Assembly: GCF_001428685.1 (NCBI RefSeq)
Contig: NZ_LMIK01000004.1
Location: 453,392 to 504,591, forward strand
Length of the DNA stretch: 51,200 bases
From: Lysobacter sp. Root76
GTDB taxonomy: Bacteria > Pseudomonadota > Gammaproteobacteria > Xanthomonadales > Xanthomonadaceae
Reading direction: 5' to 3'
Position numbers and translations under genes: made by a program. Under the pieces are notes generated by a model. That model was not told the DNA's origin, did no database searches, and saw nothing but the letters and a program-made list of their open reading frames with translations. Shown in pieces: positions 26,055-33,799 of this stretch. The first letter of the stretch is position 1. Each line of letters starts with the position of its first letter.

Positions 26055-27203
26055 TCAGTGCTCCGGGGCGCGCATGCGCGCGAGCAGCGACACCAGCACG
26101 AACAGCAGCAGCGCCGCACCGGCGTTGTGCAGCACCGCGATGGTCAGCGGCAGGCTGAGTTTGACGTTGGCGATGCCCAGGCCGACCTGGGCCAGGGTCA
26201 GCAGCGCCAGCAGCACGCCCCAACCGAGCATGCCCGGCGTGCGCAGCAACTTGATCGCCAGGCCGAGCAGGTAGACGAACACCACCATCGCCATCGCCCG
26301 GTGCGCGAGCTGGATCGCGATGCGCGCCTCGCCGTCGAGGATGCCGCCTTCGTAGTCCACGCCGATGCCGCGCCACAGCACGAAGGCTTCGCGGAAGTCG
26401 TGCTTGGGCATCCACTGGCCGACGCAGGTCGGGAAATCGTTGCCGCAGGCGAGCGCGGCGTAGTTGGCGCTGGTCCAGCCGCCGAGCGCGATCTGCACGC
26501 CGAGCAGGACGATGCCCAGGATCAGCAGCCTGCGCACGGTCACCGCGTCGGCCAGGCGGATCGGCAGATCGGTCGCGCGCCAGGCCATCCACAGCAGCAG
26601 CGAGAAGGTGAGCAGGCCGCCGATCAGATGGCCCATGACCACGATCGGCTTCAACAGCCAGGTCACCGTCCACATGCCGAGCAGGGCCTGGAATACGATC
26701 ACCGCCAGGGTCAGCGCGGCCACGCGCGACAGATCGCTGTTGTTCCAGCGCAAGGCCGCAAGCAGCAGCACGGCTTCGCCGGCCGCGGCCAGCACCGATG
26801 CGGCGACGTGCTGGCCCTTCATGTACAGCGGAATCGACACCGCCACCAACGCAGCCGCCACGATCACCTGGGCGACGCCGTAGCGGCGCTTGCGCGCGGC
26901 CAGCAGCGCCAGGGTCAGGGTCAGCACGCCGAGCAGGCCGGCGATCATGCGATGGAACTGTTCGCGCCACGCCTTGTGCACTTCGACCGGACGGATCGCG
27001 GTGGCGGCGTGGTCGCTGATCTCGTGCGCAACGGTCGGCCACGCGGCGCGGCCGTAGCAGGTCGGCCAATCGGGGCAGCTGAGGCCGGCGTTGGACAGGC
27101 GCACGAACGCGCCGAACACGATCACGCACAGCGCGAGCGCCACCGCCAGCCAGGCGATGCGGTGGAAGTTGCGGTACCAGGTCGGTTTGAACGTCACGTT
27201 CAT
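26055..27203 (-). CDS. ctaA: Haem A synthase (COX15/CtaA)
   Basis: The 382-residue membrane protein oxidises the C8 methyl of haem O to a formyl group, forming haem A. It has eight hydrophobic segments, the opening motif [23 protein letters not shown], then [17 protein letters not shown] and HRAMAMVVF that provide the four haem-binding histidines, and [21 protein letters not shown] with conserved cysteines. It forms a unit with ctaB and is preceded by the SCO-like gene. Type matches proteobacterial COX15. Confidence 0.95.
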   Translation of the reverse strand: MNVTFKPTWYRNFHRIAWLAVALALCVIVFGAFVRLSNAGLSCPDWPTCYGRAAWPTVAHEISDHAATAIRPVEVHKAWREQFHRMIAGLLGVLTLTLALLAARKRRYGVAQVIVAAALVAVSIPLYMKGQHVAASVLAAAGEAVLLLAALRWNNSDLSRVAALTLAVIVFQALLGMWTVTWLLKPIVVMGHLIGGLLTFSLLLWMAWRATDLPIRLADAVTVRRLLILGIVLLGVQIALGGWTSANYAALACGNDFPTCVGQWMPKHDFREAFVLWRGIGVDYEGGILDGEARIAIQLAHRAMAMVVFVYLLGLAIKLLRTPGMLGWGVLLALLTLAQVGLGIANVKLSLPLTIAVLHNAGAALLLFVLVSLLARMRAPEH

Positions 27204-27267
27204 GCAGAACTCTTGCGGTTGACTCGGTTGCGGTTGGACGCGGGCGCTGTAGCGACCCGCGGCCGGG

Positions 27268-27843
27268 TCACATCAGTTTCAGCAGCCTGGACAGGTCTTC
27301 GCGCAAGTCGGCCGGGTCGAAGCCGGGAGCGTAGCGCAGAATCACGAAGCCGTTCGGATCGATCACGTAGACGGGGACCCCCTTGGGATCGTCCACGCGC
27401 GGCAGGCCGGCGCGCAGTTGCGGCGTGGACTGCACGATGCGCAGCGCGGCCGGATGCGGCGCGCCCGCGGGCGGCTGGCCGATCCACAGCACGTGGACCT
27501 GATCCGCGTCCTTGCCGAACAACTGCCAGACCGTGTCGAGGTCGCGCGCGAGCTTCGCGCATTCGGTGGTGCAGTCGGCCGGCGGCGCCAGCGCGATGCG
27601 CCACATGCGCTCGGCCGGGCGCCACTCGTAGGCCTTGCCGTCGGCCAGGCGCGGCACGACCCGGCGCAGGTCCGACGGCGGCTGCAGCAGCTCGCCGTGG
27701 TTCTTCATGCCGTGCGGGCGCCAGCCCGAGAAGCGCAGCACGCCGGCGACCAGCATGCTGCCGAAGAACAGCGCGAAGATCACGATCAGCATGCCGCGAT
27801 TGCGTTTGCGCGAAACGTTCGCGTCGGTGTCGGGGACGTTCAT
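27268..27843 (-). CDS. SCO-like thioredoxin-fold membrane protein of the oxidase cluster
   Basis: The 191-residue protein has one N-terminal membrane segment (GMLIVIFALFFGSMLVAGVL) and a periplasmic domain with CTTEC (a CxxxC pair, as in SCO1/SenC copper chaperones) followed by VHVLWIG and VYVIDPNGFVILRYAPGFDP, the end strand of SCO domains. The third copper ligand of SCO proteins, a histidine before the last strands, is not apparent. Its start overlaps the surf1 stop (ATGA) and it precedes ctaA, so a role in CuA or oxidase assembly is likely. Homologues are often annotated hypothetical. Confidence 0.72.
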   Translation of the reverse strand: MNVPDTDANVSRKRNRGMLIVIFALFFGSMLVAGVLRFSGWRPHGMKNHGELLQPPSDLRRVVPRLADGKAYEWRPAERMWRIALAPPADCTTECAKLARDLDTVWQLFGKDADQVHVLWIGQPPAGAPHPAALRIVQSTPQLRAGLPRVDDPKGVPVYVIDPNGFVILRYAPGFDPADLREDLSRLLKLM

Positions 27844-28559
27844 CGGCGGGATTTCCGGAAAGTGAGTATCAAGGCGGTGGCCAGCACCGCCGCCGCCAGC
27901 GCGAACCACTGCAGCGAATAGCCGCGGTGCTGTTCGGGCGGCAGGGTATTGGCGAGCAATTCCAGGTCGCGTTCGTAGCCCAGCTTCAGGGCCGGATCCA
28001 GGCGCAGCACGCGCGGCGCCAGCGGCGCCGACAGGCCAACGCCGGAGGCGATCGCATCGGTGTCGACGCGGGTCAGCAGCCAGCCCTCGCCTTCGCGGCC
28101 CAGGGCCGGGCCCAGGGCGATGCCGGTCGACGGCGGCGGCGCGAGCAGACCGCGCAGTTCCAGCGTTCCGGGCGGACGCTCGATCGCCGGGAAGCGGCGC
28201 CGGCCGTCCAGCGGCAGCCAGCCCAGGTCGACCAGCAGCGGCGCACCGTGTTCAGGCACGAAGATGCGGTAGGCGCGCACGCCGGCGCGGCCGTTGCGTT
28301 GCTGGTTGTCGAGCAGCAGGGCGCCGCGCGCATCGAACTGACCGCGGCCGCTGGCCCAGTCGTAATCCCGGCGCCTGGCCGGATCGGCGGCCAGTGCCAG
28401 CGCGCCGGGCCTGCGCTCGCCGAGCACGCGCGCGGCGGCGTCGAGCATGGCCTGCTTCTCGACCGCGCGCCGCGACTGCCACAGGCCGAGGTTGGCGAAG
28501 GCGGCGATCGTCAGCAGCGCCAGCGTCCAGCCGACGACGAGGTTGCGCCGGCGGCTCAC
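27840..28559 (-). CDS. SURF1 family oxidase assembly protein
   Basis: The 239-residue protein has two membrane helices, one near the N-terminus (LVVGWTLALLTIAAFANLGL) and one at the C-terminus (LQWFALAAAVLATALILTF), with a large periplasmic domain, the SURF1 layout. Motifs are LGLWQSRRAVEKQAML, LVDLGWLPLDGRRRFP and EQHRGYSLQWFALA. SURF1 helps insert haem A into subunit I. The GTG start at 28559 has a strong GGAGGAA 5 nt upstream. Gene order matches other Xanthomonadaceae clusters. Divergent from the small membrane gene at 28620. Confidence 0.93.
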   Translation of the reverse strand: MSRRRNLVVGWTLALLTIAAFANLGLWQSRRAVEKQAMLDAAARVLGERRPGALALAADPARRRDYDWASGRGQFDARGALLLDNQQRNGRAGVRAYRIFVPEHGAPLLVDLGWLPLDGRRRFPAIERPPGTLELRGLLAPPPSTGIALGPALGREGEGWLLTRVDTDAIASGVGLSAPLAPRVLRLDPALKLGYERDLELLANTLPPEQHRGYSLQWFALAAAVLATALILTFRKSRR

Positions 28560-28619
28560 GACTTCCTCCGGCCGGACTGCGATAATCCTGCTTTCGCGGT
28601 AACGCGCGCGGAGGCCGCC

Positions 28620-28847
28620 ATGAACGACTCGCTCAAGACCCTGCTGATCATTGCGTTCCTGATCCTCATCCTCTGGAACCTGGGCGCCGGCCTCTACTAC
28701 ATGCTCGTGGACAAGGGGCAGAGCAAGCGCACGGTGAACGCGCTGACCCGCCGCATCGCGCTGTCCGTCGCGCTGATCCTGATCATCATCCTGTCGATCA
28801 AGATGGGCTGGATCCAGCCGCACGGCATCGGATCCAACCCGAAGTGA
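28620..28847 (+). CDS. DUF2909 twin-transmembrane protein
   Basis: The 75-residue protein has two hydrophobic helices (about 8-29 and 47-63) joined by a basic linker (DKGQSKRTVNALTRR), as in the DUF2909 family. It sits on the opposite strand inside the cytochrome oxidase block between surf1 and ctaE, a position conserved for this family in many proteobacteria, so an oxidase-related role is inferred. GGAGG precedes the ATG by about 6 nt. Confidence 0.88.
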   Translation: MNDSLKTLLIIAFLILILWNLGAGLYYMLVDKGQSKRTVNALTRRIALSVALILIIILSIKMGWIQPHGIGSNPK

Positions 28848-28848
28848 G

Positions 28849-28870
28849 TCCCGGCCGCGCGCGGCCGGGA
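28849..28870 (+). terminator. Palindromic hairpin after the DUF2909 gene
   Basis: TCCCGGCCGCG and CGCGGCCGGGA form an uninterrupted palindrome just downstream of the stop codon. No U-run follows (GAAAATC), so it may be a weak or factor-dependent terminator. Confidence 0.45.
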
Positions 28871-28896
28871 GAAAATCGCGGGCTCCCAAGACGCAA

Positions 28897-28919
28897 ACGG
28901 GCCGGCAGTGCCGGCCCGA
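28897..28919 (-). terminator. Terminator-like hairpin after ctaE
   Basis: GGGCCGGC (28899-28906) and GCCGGCCC (28910-28917) have an AGT loop; on the minus strand the sequence continues GTTTGCG. It ends 25 bp below the ctaE stop. Confidence 0.55.
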
Positions 28920-28941
28920 TGCGAAACCCTGGCGTCCGCGC

Positions 28942-29820
28942 TTACAGCACGTAGACGAACAGGAACAGGCCCAGCCAGACCACGTCGACGAAGTGCCAGT
29001 ACCAGGCCACGGCTTCGAACGCGAAGTGGTTGTCCTTGTCGAAATGGCCCTTCAGGCAGCGGAACCAGATGATCGCCAGCATGATGGTGCCCAGCGTCAC
29101 GTGCGCGCCGTGGAAGCCGGTGAGCATGAAGAAGGTCGAACCGTAGATGCCCGAACCCAGGGTCAGGTTCAGTTCCTTGTAGGCGTGGATGTATTCCTCG
29201 GCCTGGAAGAACAGGAACAGGCAGCCCAGGGCCACGGTCAGTCCCAGGAACACCAGCAGCTGCTTGCGGTGGCCGGCCTTCAGCGCGTGGTGCGCGATGG
29301 TCACGGTGACGCCCGAGGTCAGCAGGATCATGGTGTTGAGCAGCGGCAGGCCCCACGCCGGAATGGTCTCGAACATGCCGCCGATCGCGCCCGGGCCGTT
29401 GGTCGGCCAGCCGGCGGTGTAACCGCTCCACAGCAGGCTGTTGGTCATCACGCCGTCGCCTTCGCCGCTGAGCCACGGCAGCGCCAGCTGGCGGGCGTAG
29501 AACAGCGCGCCGAAGAAGGCCGCGAAGAACATCACCTCGGAGAAGATGAACCACATCATCCCCATGCGGAACGAGACGTCGACCTGGCGGTTGTAGTGGC
29601 CGCGCACCGACTCGCGGATCACGTCGCCGAACCAGCCGAACAGCACGCCGCACATCAGGGCCAGACCGACGAAGAACGTGGGCTGGCCCCAGCTGACTTC
29701 ATTGAGCCAGCTGGCGATGCCGATCATGGTCGTGAACAGCGCGATCGAACCGAGGAACGGCCAGCGGCTGCTGTGCGGCACGAAGTAGGTGTTGGCGTCT
29801 GGCGTGTGGGCTTGGGCCAT
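28942..29820 (-). CDS. ctaE: Cytochrome c oxidase subunit III
   Basis: The 292-residue membrane subunit has seven helices; its motifs include FIFSEVMFFAAFFGALFYAR, GMFETIPAWGLPLLNT, FFQAEEYIHAYKE, FMLTGFHGAHVTLGT and the terminal AVAWYWHFVDVVWLGLF, all characteristic of CoxC/CtaE. It stabilises subunit I of the aa3 oxidase. It lies 41 bp downstream of ctaG. The ATG at 29820 (MAQAHTPDANTYFVP) gives the usual N-terminus; the preceding frame is ctaG antisense-frame noise. Confidence 0.97.
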   Translation of the reverse strand: MAQAHTPDANTYFVPHSSRWPFLGSIALFTTMIGIASWLNEVSWGQPTFFVGLALMCGVLFGWFGDVIRESVRGHYNRQVDVSFRMGMMWFIFSEVMFFAAFFGALFYARQLALPWLSGEGDGVMTNSLLWSGYTAGWPTNGPGAIGGMFETIPAWGLPLLNTMILLTSGVTVTIAHHALKAGHRKQLLVFLGLTVALGCLFLFFQAEEYIHAYKELNLTLGSGIYGSTFFMLTGFHGAHVTLGTIMLAIIWFRCLKGHFDKDNHFAFEAVAWYWHFVDVVWLGLFLFVYVL

Positions 29821-29861
29821 GGCGGCGTTCCGTTGTTTGCGGTACTGAGTGAGTTGCGGGC

Positions 29862-30461
29862 TTACGGCGCCGACAGCGGCGACGCCGGCGTCTTCGCCGT
29901 CGTGCCTTGCTGTTGCGCGGTGAGTACGTCGTTCTTGAAGAAGGTATACGACAGCGTGATCGTGTTGACGTCGGCCGGCAGGTTCGGGTCGACGATGAAG
30001 CGTACCGGCATGTCGCGCTTCTCGCCCGCCGCCAGGGTCTGGGCGGTGAAGCAGAAGCACTCGGTCTTGCTGAAGTAGCCCGACGCGCGCGCCGGCGCCA
30101 CCGAGGGCACGGCGCTGCCGACGATGGTGCGGTCGCTGTCGTTGTGGGCGTAGTAGGTGGTCTCGTACTGCTCGCCTGGACGCACCTGCATGGTCACCTG
30201 GTTTGGGTGGAACGACCACGGCAGCTTGGAGTTCACGCCGCCGTCGAACTGCACGGTGACCATGCGCGCGCCCTTGGCCGCGGCGTCCTTCGCGCCTTCG
30301 GCGGCCGTGCGCTCCAGGCGGATGCCGAACACCTTCTCGCAGGCGATCCGGTACAGCGGCACCAGGGTGAAGGTGAACGCGAACGCGGCCAGCGCCACCA
30401 GCACCATCTTCATCAGGCCGGCGGTGTTCTTCTTGCTGCGGTCGTCGCTGCCGGCGTTCAT
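29862..30461 (-). CDS. ctaG: Cytochrome c oxidase assembly protein CtaG (Cox11)
   Basis: The 199-residue copper chaperone delivers copper to the CuB site of subunit I. It has one N-terminal helix ([20 protein letters not shown]), the conserved [11 protein letters not shown], and the copper-binding ECFCF motif near residue 130, followed by [17 protein letters not shown] and ITLSYTFF. The start overlaps the stop of the 43-residue gene upstream (ATGA). Length matches Cox11 proteins. Confidence 0.96.
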   Translation of the reverse strand: MNAGSDDRSKKNTAGLMKMVLVALAAFAFTFTLVPLYRIACEKVFGIRLERTAAEGAKDAAAKGARMVTVQFDGGVNSKLPWSFHPNQVTMQVRPGEQYETTYYAHNDSDRTIVGSAVPSVAPARASGYFSKTECFCFTAQTLAAGEKRDMPVRFIVDPNLPADVNTITLSYTFFKNDVLTAQQQGTTAKTPASPLSAP

Positions 30462-30589
30462 TTCGACATCACGCCGCTGAGGATGAACACCGCGTAGATC
30501 GCCACCGCGATCGCCGCCGCCCACAACGCGGTACGCCGCGCGCGCTTGCGGCGCGCTGCGATATCCGAGTTGTCAGGCGTCTTGTTCAT
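30458..30589 (-). CDS. 43-residue membrane protein in the cytochrome oxidase operon
   Basis: This short gene encodes [20 protein letters not shown], then a single hydrophobic helix ([17 protein letters not shown]) and SGVMSK. AGGAAA precedes the ATG at 30589, and its TGA overlaps the ctaG start (ATGA). Basic N-terminus and one helix fit the small proteins often annotated as cytochrome oxidase small assembly protein between ctaD and ctaG. The function is not established; the coupling suggests a partner for CtaG. Confidence 0.82.
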   Translation of the reverse strand: MNKTPDNSDIAARRKRARRTALWAAAIAVAIYAVFILSGVMSK

Positions 30590-30599
30590 ACGTTTCCTA

Positions 30600-30645
30600 T
30601 TACTTACTCCGGAAGCTTACTTACTCCGGAAAGCCTCGCCCTTGG
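30600..30645. repeat. 17-bp direct repeat between ctaD and the 43-residue gene
   Basis: TTACTTACTCCGGAAGC is repeated twice in tandem (the second copy with an extra A) at about 30600-30635, immediately upstream of the ribosome site of the 43-residue gene on the minus strand. It contains the palindrome TCCGGA and may be an mRNA processing or operator site. Confidence 0.5.
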
Positions 30646-30759
30646 AGCCCCTGAGTTAGGGGGCGGCCTTGCTTCGTGCAGCGGAGCAAGGCGGGGTATG
30701 GCATGCAATCCGAATCCATCCGAAGCCATGCACTCCGAGCTTCCTGCCGGGCGTCAGCC

Positions 30760-32379
30760 TCAATGAGTGATGTCGCCGTGCGCCAGGTCGCCATCGCGGA
30801 TCACCGGCGGCGTGCCGAAGCTGTGGTGCGGCGGCGGGCTCGACAGGGTCCACTCCAGGCCCTTGGCGCTTTCCCACGAACGCGCTTCGGCCTTGGCGCC
30901 ATACTTCTTCGAGTGCCACAGGATGCCCAGCATCATGAACGGGGTCAGGAACATGCCGAAGGCGCCGATCGAGCTGACCAGGTTCCAGTCCGCGAACACG
31001 ACGTTGTAGTCCGGGATACGGCGCGGCATGCCGGCCAGGCCCAGGAAGTGCTGCGGGAAGAACAGCAGGTTGACGAACACGATCGTCCACCAGAAATGGA
31101 ACTTGGCGAAGGTCTCGTTGTACATGCGGCCGGTCCACTTCGGCCACCAGTAGTAGACCGCGGCGATGATCGAGAACAGCGCGCCGGTCACCAGCACGTA
31201 ATGGAAGTGCGCGACCACGAAGTAGGTGTCGTGGTACTGGAAGTCGGCCGGCACGATCGCCAGCATCAGGCCCGAGAAGCCGCCGATGGTGAACAGGATC
31301 ACGAACGCGATCGCCCACAGCATCGGCGCTTCGAAGCTGATCGAACCGCGCCACATGGTGGTGACCCAGTTGAACACCTTCACGCCGGTCGGGACCGCGA
31401 TCAGCATGGTCGCGAACATGAAGTAGATCTCGCCACCCAGCGGCATGCCGACGGTGAACATGTGGTGGGCCCACACGATGAACGAGAGGAAGGCGATCGA
31501 GGCGGTCGCGTACACCATCGCCTGGTAGCCGAACAGCGGCTTGCGGCTGAAGGTCGGGATGATCTCCGAGACCACGCCGAACGCCGGCAGGATCATGATG
31601 TAGACCTCGGGGTGACCGAAGAACCAGAAGATGTGCTGGAACATCACCGGGTCGCCGCCGCCGGCCGCGTTGAAGAACGAGGTGGCGAAGAACTTGTCGG
31701 TCAGCAGCATGGTCACGGCGCCGGCGAGCACCGGCATGACCGCGATCAGCAGGAACGCGGTGATCAGCCAGGTCCAGCAGAAGATCGGCATCTTCAGCAG
31801 GTCGATGCCCGGCGCGCGCATGTTGAGCACGGTCGCGATCACGTTGATCGCGCCCATGATCGAGCTGATGCCCATCATGTGGATGGCGAAGATCGTGAAG
31901 GCGACGTTGTTGCCACCCTGCAGCGACAGCGGCGGGTACAGCGTCCAGCCGCCGGCCGGCGCGCCGCCCGGCAGGATCAGCGTCAACAGCAGCAGGCTGA
32001 AGGCGAACGGCAGGATCCAGAACGACCAGTTGTTCATGCGCGGCAGCGCCATGTCCGGCGCGCCGATCTGCAGCGGGATCATCCAGTTGGCCAGGCCGAC
32101 GAAGGCCGGCATCACGCCGCCGAAGATCATCACCAGCGCGTGCATGGTGGTCATCTGGTTGAAGAACTCGGGCTTCACCAATTGCAGGCCCGGGGTCGCC
32201 AGCTCGGCGCGGATGATCACCGACATGCCCGCGCCGATGATGAACATCACGAAGCTGAAGATCAGGTACAGCGTGCCGATGTCTTTGTGGTTGGTCGAGA
32301 AGAACCAACGCTCGATGAAGCCCTGCTGGTGGGCGTGATGATCATCGTGATGATCGGCGACGGGGTGCGTGGCTGCCAT
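30760..32379 (-). CDS. ctaD: Cytochrome c oxidase subunit I (aa3 type)
   Basis: The 539-residue catalytic subunit reduces oxygen at the haem a3-CuB centre and pumps protons. It contains the HPEVYIMILPAFG motif with the CuB histidine and cross-linked tyrosine, VWAHHMFTVG with further CuB histidines, THDTY-like YHDTYFVVAHFHYVLV with haem ligands, and about twelve helices. The start codon gives MAATHPVADHHDDHHAHQQG, a histidine-rich cytosolic extension common in this group. It lies 27 bp after ctaC and 170 bp before the 43-residue gene. Confidence 0.98.
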   Translation of the reverse strand: MAATHPVADHHDDHHAHQQGFIERWFFSTNHKDIGTLYLIFSFVMFIIGAGMSVIIRAELATPGLQLVKPEFFNQMTTMHALVMIFGGVMPAFVGLANWMIPLQIGAPDMALPRMNNWSFWILPFAFSLLLLTLILPGGAPAGGWTLYPPLSLQGGNNVAFTIFAIHMMGISSIMGAINVIATVLNMRAPGIDLLKMPIFCWTWLITAFLLIAVMPVLAGAVTMLLTDKFFATSFFNAAGGGDPVMFQHIFWFFGHPEVYIMILPAFGVVSEIIPTFSRKPLFGYQAMVYATASIAFLSFIVWAHHMFTVGMPLGGEIYFMFATMLIAVPTGVKVFNWVTTMWRGSISFEAPMLWAIAFVILFTIGGFSGLMLAIVPADFQYHDTYFVVAHFHYVLVTGALFSIIAAVYYWWPKWTGRMYNETFAKFHFWWTIVFVNLLFFPQHFLGLAGMPRRIPDYNVVFADWNLVSSIGAFGMFLTPFMMLGILWHSKKYGAKAEARSWESAKGLEWTLSSPPPHHSFGTPPVIRDGDLAHGDITH

Positions 32380-32406
32380 GGCCTACCTCTGAGAATGCTT
32401 TGACGA

Positions 32407-33336
32407 TCAGCCGGCGACCGCGGGAGCGGTCGTGGCGTCGGTGTTCGGGGTGCCGGCCGTCGCAGGCGCCGGAGCGGCTTCGGCCGGCGCAGCCGGAGCG
32501 GCGGGCGCCGCGGCCGGAGCGTTCTTGGCCTTCTGCTCGGCGAGCCACTGCTGGTACTCGGCCTTGGGCACGGCGCGCACGACGATCGGCATGAAGCCGT
32601 GGTCCTTGCCGCACAGTTCGGCGCACTGGCCGCGGTACACGCCCGGCTCTTTGATCTCGGTCCAGGCTTCGTTGACGATGCCCGGGATCGCGTCCTGCTT
32701 CCAGCCCAGCGCCGGCACCCACCACGCGTGGATGACGTCGTCGGCGGTGATCACGAAGCGGATCTTGGTGTCGGTCGGCAGCACCAGGACGTTGTCGACG
32801 TCGAGCAGGTAATGCTCGTGGTCGGCCTTGGTGACGGTCCGCTTGGCCTGGCGCAGCTGGTCGCTCTTGCGGTCCAGACGGCTGGTGAAGGAGACGTTCT
32901 GGCCCAGGTAGTCGTACTTCCACATCCACTGGTAGCCGGTGACCTTGACGGTCATCTGCGACTGGCGGGTGTCGTACATCTTGATCAGCTTGCTGGTCGC
33001 CGGGAACGCCATCGCCACCAGCAGCACGACCGGGACCACGGTCCAGATGATTTCCAGCTTGGTGCTGTGGGTGAAGTCCTTGTCCGCCACCGCGCCCTTG
33101 GAGTGGCGGAACTTGAACATCGCCACGGCCATCGCGCCGAACACCAGGATGCCGATCGCCACGCAGATCCACAGCGCCATCATGTGCGCTTCGTACGCGT
33201 TGACCGACTGGGCGGTGACGCCACGGCCCATGTTCAGCTGCCACGGCTTGGGATCGGCCGCCTGAGCAAATGCAAGGACCGGCAGCGCCATCGCGGCGAC
33301 ACCCACTGCCCACTGCTTGAAACGACCGGCTTTCAT
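32407..33336 (-). CDS. ctaC: Cytochrome c oxidase subunit II
   Basis: The 309-residue subunit receives electrons from cytochrome c through the binuclear CuA centre. It has a signal peptide, two membrane helices, a periplasmic cupredoxin domain with CuA ligands His203 (VIHAWWVPA), Cys238, Glu240, Cys242, His246 and Met249 in CAELCGKDHGFM, and an aromatic stretch YQWMWKYDY for electron entry. An Ala/Pro-rich tail (about 275-309) follows; no cytochrome c domain is fused. It is first in the oxidase operon. Confidence 0.97.
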   Translation of the reverse strand: MKAGRFKQWAVGVAAMALPVLAFAQAADPKPWQLNMGRGVTAQSVNAYEAHMMALWICVAIGILVFGAMAVAMFKFRHSKGAVADKDFTHSTKLEIIWTVVPVVLLVAMAFPATSKLIKMYDTRQSQMTVKVTGYQWMWKYDYLGQNVSFTSRLDRKSDQLRQAKRTVTKADHEHYLLDVDNVLVLPTDTKIRFVITADDVIHAWWVPALGWKQDAIPGIVNEAWTEIKEPGVYRGQCAELCGKDHGFMPIVVRAVPKAEYQQWLAEQKAKNAPAAAPAAPAAPAEAAPAPATAGTPNTDATTAPAVAG

Positions 33337-33799
33337 CAGTTCGAGCCCCGAAAATCGTAGAAGGTTGCGTTGTCTGCTCCGCGGGCTGCCTCTCCCGGCA
33401 CCGGCCCGGCCAGGTGCTGGCGCGGGGGACCGTCCGGAAGGAGGTGGCTGGCGAGCCCCGTCCAGGGCCCATCACGCCGGTGACGGCGCTAGGCGCTACG
33501 GATAATCCGCGAAATGGTAGCCTCCGACCCGCTCTGCGGCAACCCGCGAGGCGTTCACGCAACCGCTGCGGGCCTTGCGCAAACGGCCCGCAGCGGCCGT
33601 CGCAGCAGCCTGCGGGCGGCTTCCGCGGCCCGCGCCGCAGCCCGCTCGACGACGCCGACCGTAGCGTAGCGACCGACCCGTTCGCACCCGCATGGCGGTC
33701 CGATGCGCGAGCGGCGCCGCCGGCAGCCCGGTTGCGACAGACCGGATTGGACCGAAAGCTCTAAACTAAGCGGCTCCCCTCCGCTGCGCTGCGGTCCGA
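33337..33799. other. Divergent intergenic region between ctaC and putA
   Basis: No gene is supported in these 463 bp. The region must hold promoters for ctaC (leftward) and putA (rightward). A possible -10 (TAAACT) at about 33762-33767 before putA lacks a well-spaced -35. Nothing else distinctive was seen. Confidence 0.5.
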
